From NCBI GenBank assembly GCA_023473795.1, contig JAMCYS010000119.1, forward strand, positions 1 through 37,647: a stretch of 37,647 nucleotides of DNA. The letters run 5' to 3'. The DNA comes from Chloroflexota bacterium (GTDB taxonomy: Bacteria; Chloroflexota; UBA6077; FW602-bin22; JAMCYS01). Below, in pieces: positions 7,660 through 16,540 of this stretch. How positions within the stretch are numbered: the first letter of the stretch is position 1; each line of letters opens with the position of its first letter. The notes below the pieces were generated by a model. The model saw only the letters and a list, made by a program, of their open reading frames with translations, searched no databases and was not told the origin of the DNA. Position numbers and translations under genes: made by a program.

Positions 7660-8112
7660 ATGCTGGTGATGGTAGCACCGGAGGCGCTGCCGGCCGAGGA
7701 AGTGCTGGAGCGGTGGCGTCAAGTCGTCACCTACGCCCAGGGCTCGCGGCCTGGTTGGCTAGATCTGGACTTGACCGTGGCCCAGATCAAGGGCTTGTTC
7801 GTTTTGGCGAAGCACGGCCCGCTGACGATCAGCAGGGTGGCCGAGTTACTGCACGTCGGCAACCCTCGGGCGAGCATGCTGGTTGAACAGTTAGTGGAGA
7901 GCGGTCTGGTGGAGCGCGCCGAGGACGCCGCCGACCGGCGACGGTCGCTGGCGCGTCTGACGCCACGGGGGGAAGCGACGGTCAGTCGCCTGCACGAGGG
8001 CGGACGGGAACGTCTGCGCGAGTGGCTCGGCAGGCTGCCCGCCGAGGAATTAGCGGCGTTGGCCCTGGGACTGGACGGGCTGCTAGCCGTAGCGGCGGCC
8101 GACCGCCGCTGA
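7660..8112 (+). CDS. MarR-family transcriptional regulator
   Basis: A 150-residue winged-helix protein. The helix-turn-helix is in LTISRVAELLHVGNPRASMLV, followed by VERAEDAADRRRS, which is the wing with the conserved Asp-Arg pair of MarR proteins. Flanking helices should form the dimer interface. Such regulators usually repress a neighbouring exporter and release DNA on binding a phenolic or lipophilic ligand. The DHA2 exporter gene starts 39 nt downstream, making it the probable target. ATG 7660 lies just after GGAAGGGGG; the second ATG at 7669 is nearly as good. A longer open frame back to 7537 is unlikely because it would run across the promoter. Confidence 0.88.
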   Translation: MLVMVAPEALPAEEVLERWRQVVTYAQGSRPGWLDLDLTVAQIKGLFVLAKHGPLTISRVAELLHVGNPRASMLVEQLVESGLVERAEDAADRRRSLARLTPRGEATVSRLHEGGRERLREWLGRLPAEELAALALGLDGLLAVAAADRR

Positions 8113-8151
8113 GTTCACATTCTGGCACCACTTACGTGGAGGCACATTACA

Positions 8152-9846
8152 TTGGCGCAAGGTACTTCTGAACAAACAGTGGCCCTGGGCGAACCGCAAA
8201 GCCTGCGGGCGACGCTCAGCCGGCGGCGTCTGATCGCCGTGGTCGGCGGCATAATGCTGGCTATGCTCCTCTCGGCCATCGACCAGACGGTGGTGGGCAC
8301 GGCAATGCCCCGCATCATCGCCGAGCTGAACGGCCTGGAGCATTACGCGTGGACGTTCACGGGCTACATACTCGCCTCCACGGTTTCGCTGCCGATATTC
8401 GGCAAGCTGTCCGATATCTACGGGCGCAAACCCTTCTTCCTGACGGGCATGGTGCTGTTCATGGCAGGCTCGGCGCTCTCCGGCATGAGCCAGGACATGA
8501 CCCAGCTGATTGTCTGGCGCGGACTCCAGGGTTTGGGCGCCGGGGCAATGATGCCCATCGTGCAGGCGATCATCGGCGACATCTTCCCGCCGATAGAGCG
8601 TGGCAAGTGGCAGGGCCTGATGATGTCCGTCTTCGGTCTGGCGACAATCCTCGGACCCACTGCCGGGGGCTGGATAACCGACAACCTGGGCTGGCGCTGG
8701 GTCTTCTACGTCAACATGCCGGTGGGCGTGCTGGCGCTGATCGCCGTCGCCATAACCCTGCCGGGAGGCGGCAGCCGCCGGCAGCACACAATCGACTACA
8801 CCGGCGCCGCCGTACTCATCGCCGCCACGGTGCCGCTGTTGCTCGGCTTCACCTGGGCAGGCACCCAGTATGAATGGACCTCCCCTCAGATCGCCGGCTT
8901 GCTGGCTTTCGCCGCGGCTATGTTCGTGGTCTTCTTCTTGATCGAGAGGCGCGCCGCCGAGCCCACTATCAACCCGAACCTGTTTGGCAATCGCATCTTC
9001 GCCGTCTCGGCGGCGGCGAGCTTCCTGGTTAGCGTGGGCATGTTCGGGGCGATCATGTACTTGCCGCTCTTCATGCAGGGCGTGATCGGCGACAGCGCGA
9101 CCAACTCGGGCGCGGTGCTAACGCCGATGATGCTTTCCTTCATGGTCAGCAGCATCGTGGGCGGCCAGCTTCTCTCGCGCACGGGACGCTACAAGGTTCT
9201 GGCTCTAGCCGGTTTCGCCGTGGCGGCGGTTGGCATGTTCCTGCTGGCGCAAATGAACGCGACGGCGACCGACGGATTGGTGGTTCGCAACATGCTCGTC
9301 ACCGGCCTGGGCATCGGCGTGATGATGAGCCTCTTCACCATCGTCGTGCAGAATGCCTTCCCGTTGCGCCGTCTGGGCGAGGTCACCGCCAGCCTCCAGT
9401 TCTTTCGCTCGATCGGTAGCACGGTGGGCGTGGCCGTGCTGGGCAGCCTCATGAGCGGCGGCTTTCAGAGTGGCATTCAGGCGAACCTGCCGGCCCAGCT
9501 CAAGCAATTGATTCCCGCGGATAGACTGGCGCTTTTGCAGAACCCTGACCTGCTGATGTCGCCGCAGTCGGCCGCGCAACTGCAACAAGGTCTGGCAGCC
9601 CTCGGCCCGCAGGGTCAGGTCCTCTTCAACTCCCTGATGGTGGCCGTCCGGACCAGCCTGGCGACGGCGATCGCGGACGTCTTTGCCGTGGGAGCGGCGG
9701 TAATGATTGCGGCCCTTCTGGTCACCCTCTTCCTGCCGGAGATCCCTCTACGCGGGCGCCACGAGGAGGCACCGCTGCCCGAGCCAAGCGCCAATCCCGC
9801 CGCCCGGCAGGCCTGGTTGAAGGCTCCCGTCGGCGACGAGAGCTAA
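8152..9846 (+). CDS. DHA2-family MFS multidrug exporter (EmrB/QacA type, 14 helices)
   Basis: A 564-residue drug:proton antiporter of the 14-helix DHA2 family. The first helix carries the family motif LSAIDQTVVGTAMP, the 2-3 loop reads GKLSDIYGRKP (motif A), and helix 5 contains GLATILGPTAGGWI (motif C of antiporters). About 14 hydrophobic segments are visible, with a large extra loop near residues 440-495. The start is a TTG at 8152 with GTGGAGG about 9 nt upstream; no ATG is available before the first helix. It is co-directional with the marR gene just upstream and probably cotranscribed. The drug or metabolite exported is unknown. Confidence 0.93.
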   Translation: MAQGTSEQTVALGEPQSLRATLSRRRLIAVVGGIMLAMLLSAIDQTVVGTAMPRIIAELNGLEHYAWTFTGYILASTVSLPIFGKLSDIYGRKPFFLTGMVLFMAGSALSGMSQDMTQLIVWRGLQGLGAGAMMPIVQAIIGDIFPPIERGKWQGLMMSVFGLATILGPTAGGWITDNLGWRWVFYVNMPVGVLALIAVAITLPGGGSRRQHTIDYTGAAVLIAATVPLLLGFTWAGTQYEWTSPQIAGLLAFAAAMFVVFFLIERRAAEPTINPNLFGNRIFAVSAAASFLVSVGMFGAIMYLPLFMQGVIGDSATNSGAVLTPMMLSFMVSSIVGGQLLSRTGRYKVLALAGFAVAAVGMFLLAQMNATATDGLVVRNMLVTGLGIGVMMSLFTIVVQNAFPLRRLGEVTASLQFFRSIGSTVGVAVLGSLMSGGFQSGIQANLPAQLKQLIPADRLALLQNPDLLMSPQSAAQLQQGLAALGPQGQVLFNSLMVAVRTSLATAIADVFAVGAAVMIAALLVTLFLPEIPLRGRHEEAPLPEPSANPAARQAWLKAPVGDES

Positions 9847-9865
9847 GCCAGCGCCCCGTGGGGCC

Positions 9866-9898
9866 TGCCGCATCCCCGCCCCACAGCGGGGAGCGGCA
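9866..9898 (+). terminator. Hairpin after the DHA2 exporter gene
   Basis: TGCCGC-a-TCCCCGC pairs with GCGGGGA-GCGGCA around a 6-nt loop, 20 nt past the stop. There is no T-run, so it is a possible weak terminator or an mRNA 3' stabiliser. Confidence 0.35.
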
Positions 9899-10112
9899 CC
9901 ATGGCACGGTAACTGCTTTAAATACCATAGGGAGTTGGCACCGAAAGAGCCGACTCGCCCCCGGCGGCACTTGACGGCAACTAGCCAGCCATCGGCACTC
10001 ACCCTGGACGAGGCACGGGCGAAGGGAATCGCTCGCTTGCCGTTCGGAGTTAGCGGCAACGCCGGGCACGAACGCGTAAGCAGTGGCTAGTTCGCGAAAG
10101 GCAAGCGAACAG

Positions 10113-10676
10113 ATGATAGCAAGAAAGAATGATAGGCGGCCTAGAAGCCAGCTAGATTCTCTGGCTGGCGGCGGCTTCGGGGTGCTCTTGCGGGCCCTTG
10201 GCAGCGGCAACCCCGTTGCCAGAGGTATGGCGAGAGAGCGATTAGTGGCTTTGGGTGCTGTGGCCATAGGGCCGCTGACCGAAGCCGTGGGCAACCCGAG
10301 CCCAGCGGTTCGCTGGGAGGCGGTGAAGGCGCTGGGCGAGATGTACGATCCCGCCGCGACCGCCGGGCTCGTGCGGGGCTTGGTAGACGAGGATTTCGGT
10401 ATTCGCTGGTTAGCGGCGGAGGGCCTCGTGAGGCTGGGCTATCCCGGCCTGGTGGCCTCGTTGCGCGCCCTCGAGGTAGGCGCCGAATCGGTCTGGTTGC
10501 GCGGGAGGGTGCACCAGATTCTACGGGCCTTCGCTAGGCAGGGCTACGGCAGAGATCTGGTGCCGGTGCTGAGGGCCCTTGAGGGCTGGGACCCAGAGAC
10601 GACGGCGCCACTTGCCGCGGCCCGGGCCCTGGACGCGTTGGCGATGGCTGAAGCCGCCGGGATCAAGCGCCACTGA
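10113..10676 (+). CDS. Small HEAT-repeat protein
   Basis: A 187-residue all-helical protein. Repeats of about 31 residues are visible: VARGMARERLVALGAVAIGPL, VRWEAVKALGEMYDPAATAGL and IRWLAAEGLVRLGYPGLVASL, the pattern of HEAT/PBS-lyase-type repeats that make a protein-binding solenoid. No catalytic domain is attached. Such proteins act as scaffolds or as chaperones for phycobilin-like chromophore lyases; nothing here shows which. ATG 10113 is used; a GTG at 10083 would add ten residues. It lies about 90 nt before the promoter of the heme-linked operon and is probably a separate unit. Confidence 0.75.
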   Translation: MIARKNDRRPRSQLDSLAGGGFGVLLRALGSGNPVARGMARERLVALGAVAIGPLTEAVGNPSPAVRWEAVKALGEMYDPAATAGLVRGLVDEDFGIRWLAAEGLVRLGYPGLVASLRALEVGAESVWLRGRVHQILRAFARQGYGRDLVPVLRALEGWDPETTAPLAAARALDALAMAEAAGIKRH

Positions 10677-10768
10677 CGCCCCTTCGCCGCCTAGGGGCGC
10701 TGGCGCAGGCCAATGTCTTCAGCGGCCGGCTTTGGTACGACTGCCCCGCCTTGTCGGCTCTCCATCTG

Positions 10769-10798
10769 TTGACGGCTCGCCTCCACCGCAGTTACAAT
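10769..10798 (+). promoter_or_regulatory. Promoter of the HTH-hemY-transporter-hemH operon
   Basis: TTGACG (10769-10774), 18-bp spacer, TACAAT (10793-10798). The predicted start near 10805 leaves a leader of about 65 nt before the TTG start codon at 10871. No other promoter-like site is evident until 17483. Confidence 0.65.
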
Positions 10799-10870
10799 GG
10801 ATAAGGTTTGCTTAGGTTTGCTGACTCTTGCACAGATCCAGTTGCCACTGAACCGGGAGGACACGCCGCC

Positions 10871-11542
10871 TTGACCCCCAAGATTGCCCCTGGACTCGAC
10901 CAGTGGCTGACTCTGGAGCAGACTTGCCGCCGCCTTGGGGTGCATGCCAGTACCCTGCGTCGGTGGGTCGACCAAGGTGACATCTCGTCCCTGCGCACAC
11001 CCGGCGGCCACCGCCGCTTCGCTCTCGCGGACCTCGAACGCTTCGAACGCGAGCACCGCCAGCCGCCGCCGGCCCTCCAGAGCGGCCTTCTCTTGGCCGA
11101 TCACGCCCTCGTTCGCACCCGTGAGAGCATCGCGCAACAGCGCTGGCTGGTTACTTTTGACGAGGAGGAACGCCGGGCCGGCCGCGAGCTCGGTCGCCGG
11201 CTGGTGGGCCTCATGCTGCAGCACATCGCCGCGAGGGAGGAAGAAGCCGAGCTTCTGCTAGAGGCGCGCGCCATCGGCGAGCAACACGCCCGCAATGGGC
11301 TTGCCAGGGGCCACAGCCTGGCCGACCTCCTGCAGGCGATCGCCTTCTTCCGGCGGGCCATGCTGGAAACGGCACTTGGCCACATGCACCGCCGTTCGGC
11401 GAGTCGAGACGAGCCCGGACTACTGCTCCTGCGGCGTATCGACGGCTTGCTGAATGAGGTGCAATCCGGGGTCGTTGCCTACTGGACCGGCGCCGGCCAA
11501 GGCCCACCGTTGGAGCGGGGGACGTCTAGTGACCTGTACTAG
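10871..11542 (+). CDS. HTH (excisionase/MerR-type) regulator with helical sensor-like domain
   Basis: A 223-residue protein. Residues about 10-65 form a MerR/excisionase-type DNA-binding domain (LTLEQTCRRLGVHASTLRRW, then the wing TPGGHRRFALADLERF). The remaining 150 residues are helical and include EARAIGEQHARNG followed by LADLLQAIAFFRRAMLE. This resembles the RsbRD N-terminal sensory domain found in stress and stressosome proteins; the match is from memory of the pattern and is tentative. The TTG at 10871 has GGGAGG 10 nt upstream; starting further upstream (10808) would include sequence over the likely transcription start. The 3' end overlaps hemY by 14 nt, so it is probably a local regulator of the heme-linked operon. 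The ligand is unknown. Confidence 0.8.
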   Translation: MTPKIAPGLDQWLTLEQTCRRLGVHASTLRRWVDQGDISSLRTPGGHRRFALADLERFEREHRQPPPALQSGLLLADHALVRTRESIAQQRWLVTFDEEERRAGRELGRRLVGLMLQHIAAREEEAELLLEARAIGEQHARNGLARGHSLADLLQAIAFFRRAMLETALGHMHRRSASRDEPGLLLLRRIDGLLNEVQSGVVAYWTGAGQGPPLERGTSSDLY

Positions 11543-12965
11543 CACCCGCGTCGTCGTCATTGGCGCCGGCGTGGCCGGCTTGGCCACAACCCACTACTTG
11601 TTGCACGGCGACCCATCTGTAGAGCACCCGCTCGACGTGACGCTGGTGGAGGCGAGCGAGCGAGCCGGCGGCAAGGTCGTCACCCGCCGCAGGGACGGCT
11701 TCGTAGTTGAGGGCGGCCCCGACTGCTTCCTAACCCAAAAGCCGTGGGCGGTAGATCTCTGCCGTCACCTCGGCCTGGAGAGCAGGCTCATCGGCACCAA
11801 CGAGGCTAGCCGGAAAGTGCTCATTCCCTGGGGCGGCAAAATGCACCAACTGCCCGACGGTGTCTTGCTGATCGTGCCTACGCGCTTCGCGCCGTTTGCT
11901 TTCTCGCCCCTGATCTCGCCTTTGGGCAAGCTGCGAATGGGTCTCGACCTAGTGTTGCCCGCCCGCCGGGACAGCGGCGACGAGAGCGTCGCCTCATTCG
12001 TCCGTCGCCGGTTGGGCGGCGAGGCGCTGGACAAGATAGCCGAACCGTTGATGGGTGGCATTCACGTATCCGACCCCGAGCGGCAAAGCATCTTGGCCAC
12101 GTTCCCTCGCTTCCGGGACATAGAACGCAAGCACGGCAGCCTGGTTCGCGGCATGTTGGCGGCCCGGCGAGCGCGGCCCGCCAAGTCGGGCAAGGAATTG
12201 CCTATGTTTATGACGCTGCGGGGCGGCTTGGGCGAGCTGGTAGATGCCTTGAGCCAGAGCGCCGCCGGCGCCAGATGTTTGTTCGGCCAGCGGGCCCTGG
12301 CTGTCCAGCCGACGGAAGCCGGCGCCTACCGTGTTGTCCTGGACGACGGCGGCGTGCTGCGGGCCGACCAAGTGGTGCTGGCGGTGCCCGCGCGAGTGGC
12401 GGCCGAGCTAGTCCGCGGCTTCGCCGGCGAGCTTTCCGCGCGCCTGCGCTCCTTGCGCTACGTTAGTACGGCCACGGTCTCCTTGGGCTATCGTCGCAGC
12501 TCGCTCTCCCGGCCGCTCGATGGGTTCGGTTTCGTCGTACCCACCAAGGAAGGGCGAAGGATCACCGGCTGCACGTGGTCGTCTACCAAGTTCGACGACC
12601 GCGCCCCCGACGGACACGTGCTGGTCCGCTGTTTCCTGGGAGGGGCAGTGGATGAGACCCCCGCCTTGCTGCCGGAAGACGAGATGGTGGCGCTGGCCCG
12701 CGAGGAACTGCGCGACCTGATGGGTCTCAAGGCGGAACCGGTGCTGAGCGAAGTGTTCAGCTGGCGCCAGGCGCATCCCCAGTATGACGTCGGCCATTTG
12801 CGCTGGCTGGCCGAAGTTGAGGCCTTAGCGGCTCAGCTGCCAGGCCTGCATTTGGTCGGTAGCTCGTATCGCGGCGTTGGGCTGCCGGACTGCATTCGCT
12901 CGGGGAAGGCGGCGGCGGGGCTCGTCCTCTCTGCGACGATGGCCGAGGAGGTCGTCGGCAGGTAG
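11529..12965 (+). CDS. hemY: Protoporphyrinogen/coproporphyrinogen III oxidase
   Basis: A 478-residue FAD enzyme that takes six electrons from protoporphyrinogen IX (or coproporphyrinogen III in the CgoX branch) with oxygen as acceptor. The N-terminal FAD site reads VVVIGAGVAGLATTHYLL, followed by SERAGGKV. Family markers are GPDCFLTQKPWAVDL, the middle segment DKIAEPLMGGIHVSDPE, and the C-terminal FAD contact GSSYRGVGLPDCIRSG. GTG 11529 has GGGGGA 6-7 nt upstream and lies inside the end of the regulator gene. Whether the substrate is proto- or coproporphyrinogen is not decided by the sequence. The hemH gene follows after three transporter genes in the same run. Confidence 0.95.
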   Translation: MTCTSTRVVVIGAGVAGLATTHYLLHGDPSVEHPLDVTLVEASERAGGKVVTRRRDGFVVEGGPDCFLTQKPWAVDLCRHLGLESRLIGTNEASRKVLIPWGGKMHQLPDGVLLIVPTRFAPFAFSPLISPLGKLRMGLDLVLPARRDSGDESVASFVRRRLGGEALDKIAEPLMGGIHVSDPERQSILATFPRFRDIERKHGSLVRGMLAARRARPAKSGKELPMFMTLRGGLGELVDALSQSAAGARCLFGQRALAVQPTEAGAYRVVLDDGGVLRADQVVLAVPARVAAELVRGFAGELSARLRSLRYVSTATVSLGYRRSSLSRPLDGFGFVVPTKEGRRITGCTWSSTKFDDRAPDGHVLVRCFLGGAVDETPALLPEDEMVALAREELRDLMGLKAEPVLSEVFSWRQAHPQYDVGHLRWLAEVEALAAQLPGLHLVGSSYRGVGLPDCIRSGKAAAGLVLSATMAEEVVGR

Positions 12966-12997
12966 GCGAGGCATGATTCAGACTGACGGAGGTTCGC

Positions 12998-14602
12998 ATG
13001 CGTCCCAAGTCCTCCTTGCCAGCGGTAGTGCTGGTCCTCTCCCTTCTGATCGCCGGCTGCGCGGGCAGCACCCCCAGCGTGACAGCACCTGCCTCTAGCG
13101 GTGGCGGTGGAACCCTGACTCGCTCTATGACGGACGAACCTACTTCGCTGGATCCGCAGGGAGCCGCTAATTCGGGCGCCAACCTAATGTTGCCCTACCT
13201 ATTCGATACCCTGGTGACCCGGCAAAGCGATGGCCAGTACGTGCCGCTGCTCGCGGAAAGCTGGCAGGTAGGCTCGGACGGCAAGACGGTGGACTTCAAA
13301 CTTCGGCAAGGGGTCAAGTTCCACGATGGCTCTGCTCTCGACGCCAAGGCCGTGGTCTTTACCTTCGAGCGCTTCAAGGCACAGGGGGACAAGTCGCCCA
13401 TCGCCGGCAACATCAAGGAGATCGCCAGCATTACCGCGCTCGACGAAAGCACGGTACGCTTCAGTTTCGCCAAACCGACGGCCACTGTGTTCAGCACCCT
13501 CTCGATGCCGTACGCCGGCATCCTCAGTCCCTCGGCGGTCGCCGCGGCCGGCCAGGATGTGGGGCGCAAGCCGGTAGGTACCGGCCCATTCAAGCTTGGC
13601 GATTGGCAATCGGGAGTAGGCGTTACCCTGGTGCGCAACCCCGACTACAACTGGGGCACCCCGGAGGCGAAGAACCGGGGCCCTGTGAAGTTCGAGAAAC
13701 TGGTCTTCAAACTGATTCCCGATCCGAGCACTCAGCTGGCTGCTCTGCAGTCCGGAGACGTCGACGTCCTCTTCGTCAACGAGCCCAGCCAGCTGACGAC
13801 GCTGGAAAAGGATAACAACTTCGCTGTCCAGCGGGTTAACCTGGACTCCCTCATCTACCTTGGGTTCAACTGCGCTAAGCCACCTTTCGACGACGTGAAG
13901 GTGCGGCAGGCGCTGTCCTTCGCGGTGAACAAGGACCAGATAGTGCAGACGGCCCTTGCCGGCATGGGCGCCGTCGCCTCGACGCCGCTCACCCCCTCGT
14001 TGCTGGGGTACAATGCGGACTTGGGCTCATACGGCCAGGGGTTCGATCCGGCCAAGGCGAAGTCACTTCTAACGCAGGCCGGCTTCAACCAGGGCGCTGA
14101 CGGGGTGTGGCAGCGGGGCGGCCAGAAACTGACCGCGCGCTTGCTCACGTCGACCAGGGCGCCGAACGATGCCATCGCCACGGTTCTGCAAAGTCAGTTC
14201 AAGACCCTCGGCGTGCCGGTGGAAATCCAGCAGCTCGACTCGGCCGCGGTGATGAAGTCTACCACCGAGGGGGCATTCGATATTCTCCTCTGGCGCTACG
14301 AGTGGAACGATCCCGATGCGCTCAACATCTATCTCGGCGGCAGCCGGATCCGGCAGACGAACCGCGTCTTCTACTCCAACAAAGCGGTCGACGATCTTCT
14401 GCGGAAGGGTCTGAGCGAGTTTGACAGTGCCAAGCGGGCCGGCATTTATCAGGAGGCGCAGAAGCTGATCCTGGCCGACGCCCCCTGGCAGCCGCTGTAC
14501 TTGCCGGTAGAGGGGCTGGTCGTCGGCAAGCGCGTGCAGGGTCTGAAGATCGGCGCGCTGGGTCGCATGCTGGTGAACGACGTCACTCTGGCCGGGCAGT
14601 AG
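12998..14602 (+). CDS. Peptide-type ABC transporter solute-binding lipoprotein (DppA/OppA family)
   Basis: A 534-residue family 5 extracellular solute-binding protein. It starts with a lipoprotein signal ending in LLIAGC (Cys21) and a Gly/Ser/Thr linker. The mature part shows the family 5 pattern EPTSLDPQGAAN, FDTLVTRQSDG, LRQGVKFHDGSALDAKAVVFTFERF, GTGPFKL and VRQALSFAVNKDQIV. The family binds oligopeptides, but also heme, 5-aminolevulinate, nickel or sugars, so the ligand is open. It is 32 nt after hemY and 9 nt before a permease gene. ATG 12998 has CGGAGG at an ideal distance. Its place between hemY and hemH makes a heme-related ligand worth considering. Confidence 0.93.
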   Translation: MRPKSSLPAVVLVLSLLIAGCAGSTPSVTAPASSGGGGTLTRSMTDEPTSLDPQGAANSGANLMLPYLFDTLVTRQSDGQYVPLLAESWQVGSDGKTVDFKLRQGVKFHDGSALDAKAVVFTFERFKAQGDKSPIAGNIKEIASITALDESTVRFSFAKPTATVFSTLSMPYAGILSPSAVAAAGQDVGRKPVGTGPFKLGDWQSGVGVTLVRNPDYNWGTPEAKNRGPVKFEKLVFKLIPDPSTQLAALQSGDVDVLFVNEPSQLTTLEKDNNFAVQRVNLDSLIYLGFNCAKPPFDDVKVRQALSFAVNKDQIVQTALAGMGAVASTPLTPSLLGYNADLGSYGQGFDPAKAKSLLTQAGFNQGADGVWQRGGQKLTARLLTSTRAPNDAIATVLQSQFKTLGVPVEIQQLDSAAVMKSTTEGAFDILLWRYEWNDPDALNIYLGGSRIRQTNRVFYSNKAVDDLLRKGLSEFDSAKRAGIYQEAQKLILADAPWQPLYLPVEGLVVGKRVQGLKIGALGRMLVNDVTLAGQ

Positions 14603-14611
14603 GCTGGCGAT

Positions 14612-15541
14612 TTGGGGTTCTACATAGCTCGTCGCCTAGCGGGCATAGTGCTGACTATGCTTGCGGTCAGTTTCCTGGTTTACACCGGGCTGACCCTGGC
14701 GCCGGGCGACACCGCCGAGGCGTTGCTGGGCGAGCACGCCTCGGCGGAGCAGGTGGCGGCGCTCCGTTCGCGGCTGAATCTCGACGCTCCCCTACCGGAA
14801 CGGTATGCCGACTACATGGCCGCCGCGGTCTCGCGGGGCGACCTGGGGCGCTCCCTCCTCAGCGACCGGCCTGTGGCCGAGGTGATACGGGAACGTCTGC
14901 CGGCCACTCTGCTGCTGGCCGGTCTCTCGGTTCTCCTCGCGGCGGGTCTGGGCATCGCTCTGGGGCTGCTGGCCGCGGTGCACCGCGGCGGCCGTCTCGA
15001 CCTAGCGCTGGTCAGCGGGACCGTGCTGGGACTGGCCATTCCGCCTTACTGGCTCGCCATTCTATTCATCCAGTTCTTCGCCCTGCGACTGGGCTGGCTG
15101 CCGGTTTTCGGTTCGGGCACGGCGGCGCACCTGGTGCTGCCGACGTTGACGCTCTCTCTGCCGGCAATGGCCGTCGTGGCACGGCTGGTGCGGGCAAGCG
15201 TCATCGAGGTCAGTCGCTCCGACTTCGTCCGCACTGCCCTGGCAAAGGGGCTGCCGCCGCGCCGGGTGCTGCTGAGGCATATCCTGCCGAATAGCCTGCT
15301 GCCGGCTCTGGTGGTGTTGGGGCTGAACCTTGGGCATCTGGTGGGCGGGGCTTTCGTCGTGGAAACCATCTTCGCCTGGCCTGGCTTGGGCCGTCTGACC
15401 GTCCAGGCGATCTTCGACCGGGATATACCGATGGTGATGGGCAGCGCACTGGTGGTGGCGCCGCTGTGTCTTGGCGTCAACCTGGCAGTAGACCTTCTCC
15501 ACGGGATGTTGGATCCGCGTGTCCGGCACGGCGCGCTGTAG
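14612..15541 (+). CDS. ABC transporter permease, DppB type
   Basis: A 309-residue inner-membrane permease with about six helices. The N-terminus MGFYIARRLAGIVLTM and LAPGDTAEALLGE are typical of DppB/OppB. The EAA loop that contacts the ATPase reads DFVRTALAKGLPPRRVLLRHILPNSLLP, and the end VDLLHGMLDPRVRHG is the usual DppB tail. TTG 14612 is the only start preserving the first helix. It works with the solute-binding protein and the DppC-type permease around it. No ATPase gene (DppD/DppF) is present in this cluster. Confidence 0.93.
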   Translation: MGFYIARRLAGIVLTMLAVSFLVYTGLTLAPGDTAEALLGEHASAEQVAALRSRLNLDAPLPERYADYMAAAVSRGDLGRSLLSDRPVAEVIRERLPATLLLAGLSVLLAAGLGIALGLLAAVHRGGRLDLALVSGTVLGLAIPPYWLAILFIQFFALRLGWLPVFGSGTAAHLVLPTLTLSLPAMAVVARLVRASVIEVSRSDFVRTALAKGLPPRRVLLRHILPNSLLPALVVLGLNLGHLVGGAFVVETIFAWPGLGRLTVQAIFDRDIPMVMGSALVVAPLCLGVNLAVDLLHGMLDPRVRHGAL

Positions 15542-15553
15542 AGGGCAGAGGGC

Positions 15554-16540
15554 GTGAAGTTGGCAAGGCAGGGCAGGCTAGGCCAAGCCGAGATTCTGGC
15601 GGGCTGGAGACAGGCCTGGCGCCAGTCACGTTCCCTGCGCTGGGGACTAAGCCTCCTGGCGCTCGTGCTGAGCTTCTGCCTGGCGGCCGCGCTGCTCACG
15701 CCCTACGCCCCCGACCAGCTTCTACCCGGCTCGCGCCTGCTGCCGCCGAGCGGGGAGCATCCCTTCGGTACCGATACGCTTGGCCGCGACCTGCTCAGCC
15801 GGGTGGCTTTCGGTGGTGGGCTGGCCTTGCAGATGGCAGCGCTCGGCATTGGCTTATCGCTGGCAGCAGGCCTAGCCCTGGGCAGTCTTGCCGGTTACTA
15901 CGGTGGCTGGGTTGACCAGCTGCTGTCGCGCCTTATGGATGGCTGGCTGGCGCTGCCGGCGGCCCTGGTGGCGGTGGTCATTGTCGCCAGGCTGGGTGCC
16001 TCGCTCGATCACTTGATCCTTGCCCTGGGTCTAATGGGCGTGCCAACGTTCTACCGGATGGTGCGCAGCAACACCCTGAGCGTGCGCTGCTCAGCCTACG
16101 TGGAGGCTGCAGTCACCCTGGGCGCGCGGGACAGCCGCGTGATGTGGCGCCACGTCTTTCCCAACATCCTTTCACCCCTCGTCGTTCTGGCCACGACCCA
16201 CGCCGGCATTGCCTTGTTGACCGGCAGCAGCTTGAGCTTCATCGGTCTCGGCGCGCAGCCGCCGTTGCCGGAATGGGGCAGCCTTATGGCCGCGGGCAGG
16301 AATTACCTGGATACCGGCTGGTGGCTGTCTTTCTTTCCTGGCCTGGCGGTGACTCTCACGGTTATTGGGCTCAACCTGCTGGGCGACGGCCTCCGCGACG
16401 CGCTCGACCCCGGACTATGCCGGGAAGAAGCCCTACCACAGGGGGCTTGTTCCGAGCCCCAGGCAGGCGATTGGCGGGCGAGTACGCGCACAGAGGCCGA
16501 GCGTTCCCTGCCGTTGGTCCGTGGCGAGGGCACCGGTTGA
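15554..16540 (+). CDS. ABC transporter permease, DppC type
   Basis: A 328-residue permease. After a short N-terminal helix comes the DppC marker HPFGTDTLGRDLLSRVAFGG, then about five helices and the EAA loop YVEAAVTLGARDSRVMWRHVFPNIL. The family normally ends soon after LGDGLRDALDP; here about 37 extra polar residues follow, a small C-terminal extension of unknown purpose. GTG 15554 follows GAGGGCAGAGG. The stop codon overlaps the hemH start by one base (TGATG), so translation of hemH is probably coupled to this permease. Confidence 0.93.
   Translation: MKLARQGRLGQAEILAGWRQAWRQSRSLRWGLSLLALVLSFCLAAALLTPYAPDQLLPGSRLLPPSGEHPFGTDTLGRDLLSRVAFGGGLALQMAALGIGLSLAAGLALGSLAGYYGGWVDQLLSRLMDGWLALPAALVAVVIVARLGASLDHLILALGLMGVPTFYRMVRSNTLSVRCSAYVEAAVTLGARDSRVMWRHVFPNILSPLVVLATTHAGIALLTGSSLSFIGLGAQPPLPEWGSLMAAGRNYLDTGWWLSFFPGLAVTLTVIGLNLLGDGLRDALDPGLCREEALPQGACSEPQAGDWRASTRTEAERSLPLVRGEGTG

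Noticed and set aside
16423-16540. Frameshift at the end of the DppC-type gene as the cause of its extra tail
   Set aside because: The tail ends exactly in the TGATG overlap with hemH, which is a normal coupled junction, so a real extension is more likely.
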